A DNA stretch of 9,895 nucleotides from an uncultured Desulfobulbaceae bacterium. GTDB taxonomy: Bacteria > Desulfobacterota > Desulfobulbia > Desulfobulbales > Desulfobulbaceae. Below are positions 7,518-9,895 of this stretch, piece by piece. Positions within the stretch are counted from its first letter, which is position 1, and each line of letters starts with the position of its first letter. The notes under the pieces were generated by a model, which saw nothing but the letters and a program-made list of their open reading frames with translations, made no database searches and was not told where the DNA came from. A program made the translations under genes and the position numbers. The stretch covers positions 1 through 9,895 of the forward strand of contig CALZIH010000080.1 of NCBI GenBank assembly GCA_945787305.1, given 5' to 3'.

Positions 7518-8645
7518 GAGATCTCTGGCAATGCTCATGTAAAAGCTTACCCCTTTTTCTTCACCGGGATCAGCCCAGACCTCTCCCTTATGCTGCTGTA
7601 TTAATTCTTTTACAATAGCCAGCCCTAGACCTGTGCCCTGAACTCCTCCGGAGGATTTTTCGCGTGTAAATAATTCAAAAATCGTATCGCATTCATCCCG
7701 CGTCATCCCAACCCCATCATTACTCACCGAAAAGATATGAAATTTGGGGGTCTGCTTATAGTTGATGATAATTTCATGTAATTCCTCGCCTCCATACTTC
7801 AAGGCATTATCAATGCAGTTTCTCAGGGCTCGAACAAGTGCAGTTCCATCGGCCCGAATGGTCGGCAGATCAGATGGTTCAACCCAGTGAATCTGTCGAC
7901 CATCAAGTTGAAGTTCGAATTCTTTCCGAACAGAACCGACAACCTTCTGCATCGGGACCCATTCCAACCTGAGCTGCGACTCTTTGGCCGCCATATAGGA
8001 ATTGATTTGATCAACCAGGGTAATAATCTGCAGGGATGAATGTAAGATCTGGTTGCAGTAGTCCTGTCCCTTCTGCGGCAACAATGGTTTAAATTTTTTA
8101 TCTACAAGATGAGTCAGCCCATGGAGAGAGATTGCGGGGGCCTTTATATCATGGGCTATCGAATAGGAAAACAGTTTGACCTTCTCCGCTTGTCCCCTCA
8201 GTTTTTCTTCCAGCCGTTTTCGTGCAAGGATCTCTTTCTTCAACCTGCGGTTTTGCTCTTTCAGTCGGTGGACAAGACTGCGCTTTTCAAGGCAGTTTGA
8301 AACCCGCAACAACAACTCATCAATTTCACAAGGTTTAAGTAAATAATCATCAACGCCAGCCCGTAGCGCATCGATAACAGAATGCATGTCACCATAACCT
8401 GTAAAAATAATAACACTGGTTTCCGGCGCAGTTTTTTTGATCTCCTGTATGAGTTCAGTCCCATTGATTTCAGGCATCATCAAATCAGTAATCACCAGAT
8501 CGTATTGACCATCTCTCAAACAGGTTATGACCTCCTTACCGTTTCCGGCGCCGGTGACCTGATATTCCTGATTGCTTAACGCTTTTTTCAGGGAGCCCAG
8601 GATAAGCGGTTTATCATCGGCGATCAGGATTTTGGTACCATGCAT
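7515..8645 (-). CDS. Response regulator-histidine kinase fusion (REC-coiled coil-HisKA-HATPase), soluble
   Basis: A 376-residue cytoplasmic protein without membrane segments. Residues 1-120 form a receiver: Asp10/Asp11 in LIADDKP, phosphoacceptor Asp54 in VITDLMMPEINGTE, Thr82 in IIFTGYGD and Lys104 in YLLKP. A charged, probably coiled-coil linker covers about 120-155. The kinase H-box is FSYSIAHDIKAPAISLHG with His165, then the N-box RNCIDNALKYGG (Asn280), NDGVGM (Asp310) and GVQGTGLGLAIV. All catalytic landmarks are present. Such fusions normally read phosphorylation of their own receiver to set kinase output, so this could be a downstream tier of a phosphorelay. The ATG at 8645 follows a poor ribosome binding site (GGA, 11 nt upstream), and repeat R1 ends only 13 nt upstream. 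The gene is isolated: repeats lie at both ends and there is no close operon partner. A link to the hybrid kinase downstream is inferred from proximity only. Confidence 0.93.
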   Translation of the reverse strand: MHGTKILIADDKPLILGSLKKALSNQEYQVTGAGNGKEVITCLRDGQYDLVITDLMMPEINGTELIQEIKKTAPETSVIIFTGYGDMHSVIDALRAGVDDYLLKPCEIDELLLRVSNCLEKRSLVHRLKEQNRRLKKEILARKRLEEKLRGQAEKVKLFSYSIAHDIKAPAISLHGLTHLVDKKFKPLLPQKGQDYCNQILHSSLQIITLVDQINSYMAAKESQLRLEWVPMQKVVGSVRKEFELQLDGRQIHWVEPSDLPTIRADGTALVRALRNCIDNALKYGGEELHEIIINYKQTPKFHIFSVSNDGVGMTRDECDTIFELFTREKSSGGVQGTGLGLAIVKELIQQHKGEVWADPGEEKGVSFYMSIARDL

Positions 8646-8658
8646 CCGTTAGCATTCC

Positions 8659-8780
8659 AATTTTGATGAACTCGTAAAAAGTCGAAAATGACATTTTAAT
8701 TGCAGGGAAATACAGCGACTTATGACCTTTCCGCCGTCGGTGGCGAGGCTTTTTACGACACCGACAATTGTAATTAAAAT
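8659..8780 (+). repeat. Dispersed repeat R1, copy b (most complete)
   Basis: It starts AATTTTGATGAACTCGTAAA and contains the core hairpin GTCGGTG...CACCGAC (8736-8765). Further internal complements nest around it: CGTAAAAAG (8673-8681) with CTTTTTACG (8749-8757), and ATTTTAATT (8693-8701) with AATTAAAAT (8772-8780). The sequence could therefore fold in several competing ways. Its inverted, diverged counterpart is at 9521-9662, and its core recurs at 7319. The AACTCGTAAAAAGTC style is one I associate with intergenic repeats in deltaproteobacteria. It occupies the upstream region of the receiver-kinase, so any promoter of that gene would lie in or beyond the repeat. Confidence 0.85.
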
Positions 8781-8851
8781 ACGACAACCATAACTACAGG
8801 TTAGGCAAATCCTTAAGTTTTATCAGAGGACAAAAGACATACCGATAGGTT

Positions 8852-8871
8852 GCGGGCAAAGCCCGCTTTGT
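8852..8871. terminator. Hairpin after the SAP-like gene
   Basis: GCGGGC-AAA-GCCCGC is a perfect 6-bp GC stem 5 nt beyond the stop of the small gene. Read on the plus strand it is followed by TTTGTTTATT, a partial T-tract; read on the minus strand, the direction of the gene, it is followed by AACCTATC with no T-run. It may therefore work as a weak or factor-assisted terminator for the gene, or as a blocker of plus-strand transcripts. Confidence 0.45.
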
Positions 8872-9063
8872 TTATTGCGCACCTTTAGGCAGACAGTCGC
8901 TTCGCCAACAGCAGGCTTGCTGGTCACAGGACTCAACCGCGCTCTGAAAACACGGCAAATTACCCTCGCCCAACTGAATGGCTCGTACCAGATCCTGCTT
9001 TTTCAGTCGTCCAGGTTTAATTTGCTGCTTCTTGGCAATACTTCGAATTTCCGTCATTTTCAT
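8872..9063 (-). CDS. Small SAP/Rho-N-like protein with Cys-rich C-terminus
   Basis: A 63-residue protein in two halves. Residues 1-31 (MKMTEIRSIAKKQQIKPGRL, then KKQDLVRAIQ) read as a SAP or Rho-N-like helix-extended-helix, a fold often used to bind nucleic acid. Residues 32-63 carry Cys38, Cys46, Cys51, Cys52 and Cys57 in a C-x7-C-x4-CC-x4-C pattern with a WRSDC motif, which could hold a metal or form disulfides. I recall small proteins with the same layout (Lys-rich SAP half, then CWR-DC tail) in deltaproteobacteria; their function is unknown to me. Several in-frame ATGs occur between 9087 and 9057. I chose 9063 because GGAG lies 9 nt upstream and the first residues then fit the family pattern; the ATG at 9087 would add eight low-complexity residues. 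It stands alone between AT-rich DNA and repeat R1. Confidence 0.8.
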   Translation of the reverse strand: MKMTEIRSIAKKQQIKPGRLKKQDLVRAIQLGEGNLPCFQSAVESCDQQACCWRSDCLPKGAQ

Positions 9064-9088
9064 GTACTTCATCTCCATTGTTTTCATA

Positions 9089-9113
9089 TTTCGTCAACGA
9101 TTTGTTGTCGAAA
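9089..9113. promoter_or_regulatory. Imperfect palindrome upstream of the SAP-like gene
   Basis: TTTCGTCAA and TTGTCGAAA are complementary at 8 of 9 positions around a 7-nt centre. The site ends 26 nt upstream of the chosen start of the small gene, where an operator or a leader hairpin could sit. No regulator is suggested by the motif. Confidence 0.25.
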
Positions 9114-9239
9114 CGGTTTGTTATGCCATCGATATCGCTTTTTCCCGCATGGGTATACAGGAGTCTGCAAGTTTCTTGTGCACGATTAGAATAACTGCGC
9201 ACGCGACACCGTCTCAAGACAGTGCTGCTCAACGACGTT

Positions 9240-9271
9240 CTTCTATAATCTCTATGTGCCTATTATAGAAG
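9240..9271. promoter_or_regulatory. Perfect 10-bp inverted repeat with TATAAT on both strands
   Basis: CTTCTATAAT (9240-9249), a 12-nt centre and ATTATAGAAG (9262-9271) are exact complements. Each arm contains a consensus -10 hexamer, one per strand. For the minus strand, TTGTTT (9284-9289) lies 16 nt upstream of the -10 box as a poor -35, which would give the SAP-like gene a leader of roughly 190 nt. For the plus strand no -35 is recognisable. Promoter with overlapping operator is one reading; chance in AT-rich DNA is another. Confidence 0.4.
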
Positions 9272-9447
9272 TAAAATATATTTAAACAATAGGCTATGAT
9301 GCAATAAATAATGTATAGACAATGTATCAACGGCAGAATAACTTCACGAATACGCTTGCACTGCAACCCTAATTATCGATTATCAATATAGTGAAAGAAC
9401 GGTCTAAATATTTGCCTTTTTACCGATAAAACCGAGTTTATTTCTGA

Positions 9448-9490
9448 TGGGCGCCTTGAAAATAAGAATTTTCGTTCGAGGCATGACAAA
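9448..9490 (+). repeat. Dispersed repeat R2, copy 3 (fragment)
   Basis: GCGCCTTGAAAATAAG leads into AATTTTCGTTCGAGGCATG (9467-9485). The first part matches the start of copy 1. The second matches copy 2 with 23 nt missing exactly between the two TTCGAG words of copy 2. Similarity fades after GGCATG. Confidence 0.65.
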
Positions 9491-9520
9491 AGAGAGACCT
9501 TGACTACGAAAAATCGGGGG

Positions 9521-9662
9521 AAATTAAAATTGTCGCTATCGTAGATAGCGAGTGCAACGAGACTTCGAAAAGCCTCGCCACTGACGGATGAAAGGTTATA
9601 AATCATTGTATTTCCGTATAGTGAAAACGGCGTTTTGGAATTTCTACGAGCCCATCAAAATT
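9521..9662 (-). repeat. Dispersed repeat R1, copy c (inverted, diverged)
   Basis: Read on the minus strand from 9662, AATTTTGATG, CTCGTA, GGAAATACA, ACCTTT and GTCAGTGGCGAGGCTTTT follow the same order and spacing as in copy b at 8659-8754. Beyond that point the core hairpin is replaced by a different one, CGCTATC-GTA-GATAGCG (9534-9550), before GCGACAATTTTAATTT rejoins the copy b end. Copies b and c form an inverted pair about 740 bp apart enclosing the SAP-like gene. Confidence 0.7.
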
Positions 9663-9804
9663 TTCCAAACAGTCATGAGCTTCTTCAAGCCTGGTGATAT
9701 TACCCGGTAGAGAAAGTCGCTTCCATAATCCCATACCTACGAAGCATACTTTCTGTTTTAATATTTACTTCAGCGTTACCGTTGGTTATAGAAAACATGT
9801 ACAT
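9603..9804 (-). pseudogene. Possible frameshifted small coding remnant
   Basis: GGAGG (9814-9818) lies 9 nt before an ATG at 9804 on the minus strand, a strong ribosome binding site. The frame reads MYMFSITNGNAEVNIKTE... for 34 codons and stops at 9700-9702. The +1 frame then reads on in a protein-like way, ...GLWKRLSLPGNITRLEEAHD and further, to a stop at 9603-9605. Removing one A after TATGGG would join the two as RRYGLWKR. I do not recognise the product. The 3' part overlaps repeat R1 copy c, so the coding look may be accidental, and the 34-codon frame alone could be a real small gene. Confidence 0.25.
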
Positions 9805-9895
9805 AGAATAACACCTCCCTCGGATTACCTGGGCTGCTAAGCGCATTCAACCAGGTCCACAATGGCGGTTTATAAAGAGCAGCAGCTATGAAAGG

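Larger units (their letters stand above)
9064..9895. other. Gene-poor AT-rich right end
   Basis: These 832 nt hold no convincing intact gene. From left to right there is an imperfect palindrome (9089-9113), a long inverted repeat with TATAAT boxes (9240-9271), AT-rich DNA with nothing recognisable (9272-9447), R2 copy 3, R1 copy c, and a possible decayed coding stretch to the window edge. A 39-codon frame is open on the minus strand from the edge to a TAA at 9776-9778; it may be the tail of a gene lying outside, but I do not recognise it. Confidence 0.6.

Noticed and set aside
7319..8765. CRISPR or integron attC array
   Set aside because: Only two to three copies over kilobases with a gene between them, no regular spacers, no Cas genes, no integrase, and no attC core words.
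9373..9606. A minus-strand 77-codon frame at the right end
   Set aside because: It is made of R1 copy c and R2 copy 3 plus AT-rich DNA, with no ribosome binding site or recognisable domain.
9521..9895. Insertion sequence with a transposase
   Set aside because: No frame of transposase length, no catalytic motif and no clear terminal inverted repeats; only a doubtful short remnant is present.

Overview
The window looks like chromosomal DNA of a Gram-negative, sulfate-reducer-type bacterium. Desulfobacterota, perhaps Desulfobulbia or Desulfobacteria, is my best guess. I base this on protein style (a lone HPr/enzyme I pair, large Cache/PAS hybrid kinases, a SAP-like small Cys protein of a type I recall from that phylum) and on mosaic intergenic repeats. 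This is recall, not a database search. All six supported genes lie on the minus strand and read right to left.

Right part (9895 to 8646): a gene-poor, AT-rich stretch with a possible decayed reading frame (9603-9804), copies of two dispersed repeats (called R1 and R2 here), a perfect 10-bp inverted repeat carrying TATAAT on both strands (9240-9271), and one small gene (8872-9063) for a 63-residue SAP-like protein with a cysteine-rich tail. Middle: a soluble response regulator fused to a histidine kinase (7515-8645), enclosed by two direct copies of the R1 hairpin core (7319-7347 and 8736-8765).

Left part (7184 to 222): a probable transcription unit of five genes. They are a membrane hybrid histidine kinase (Cache-PAS-HisKA-HATPase-REC), a membrane-anchored exported protein of unknown function starting 10 nt after it, a small unknown protein with a strong ribosome binding site, an HPr-like phosphocarrier with an altered active-site motif, and PTS enzyme I (ptsI), whose start overlaps the HPr stop (TGATG). 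No sugar permease (EIIB/EIIC) or EIIA is present, so this PTS pair is more likely regulatory, or serves a permease encoded elsewhere.

How the genes may work together: the hybrid kinase senses something outside the cytoplasm and may act with the exported protein encoded next to it. It has a receiver but no Hpt domain, so its phosphorelay partner must lie elsewhere. The kinase with an N-terminal receiver next door is soluble and could be a second tier of the same circuit, but nothing in the sequence proves that. I see no CRISPR, tRNA, rRNA, intact transposase or defence system. The most unusual content is the modular R1/R2 repeat family and its apparent short-direct-repeat deletions.
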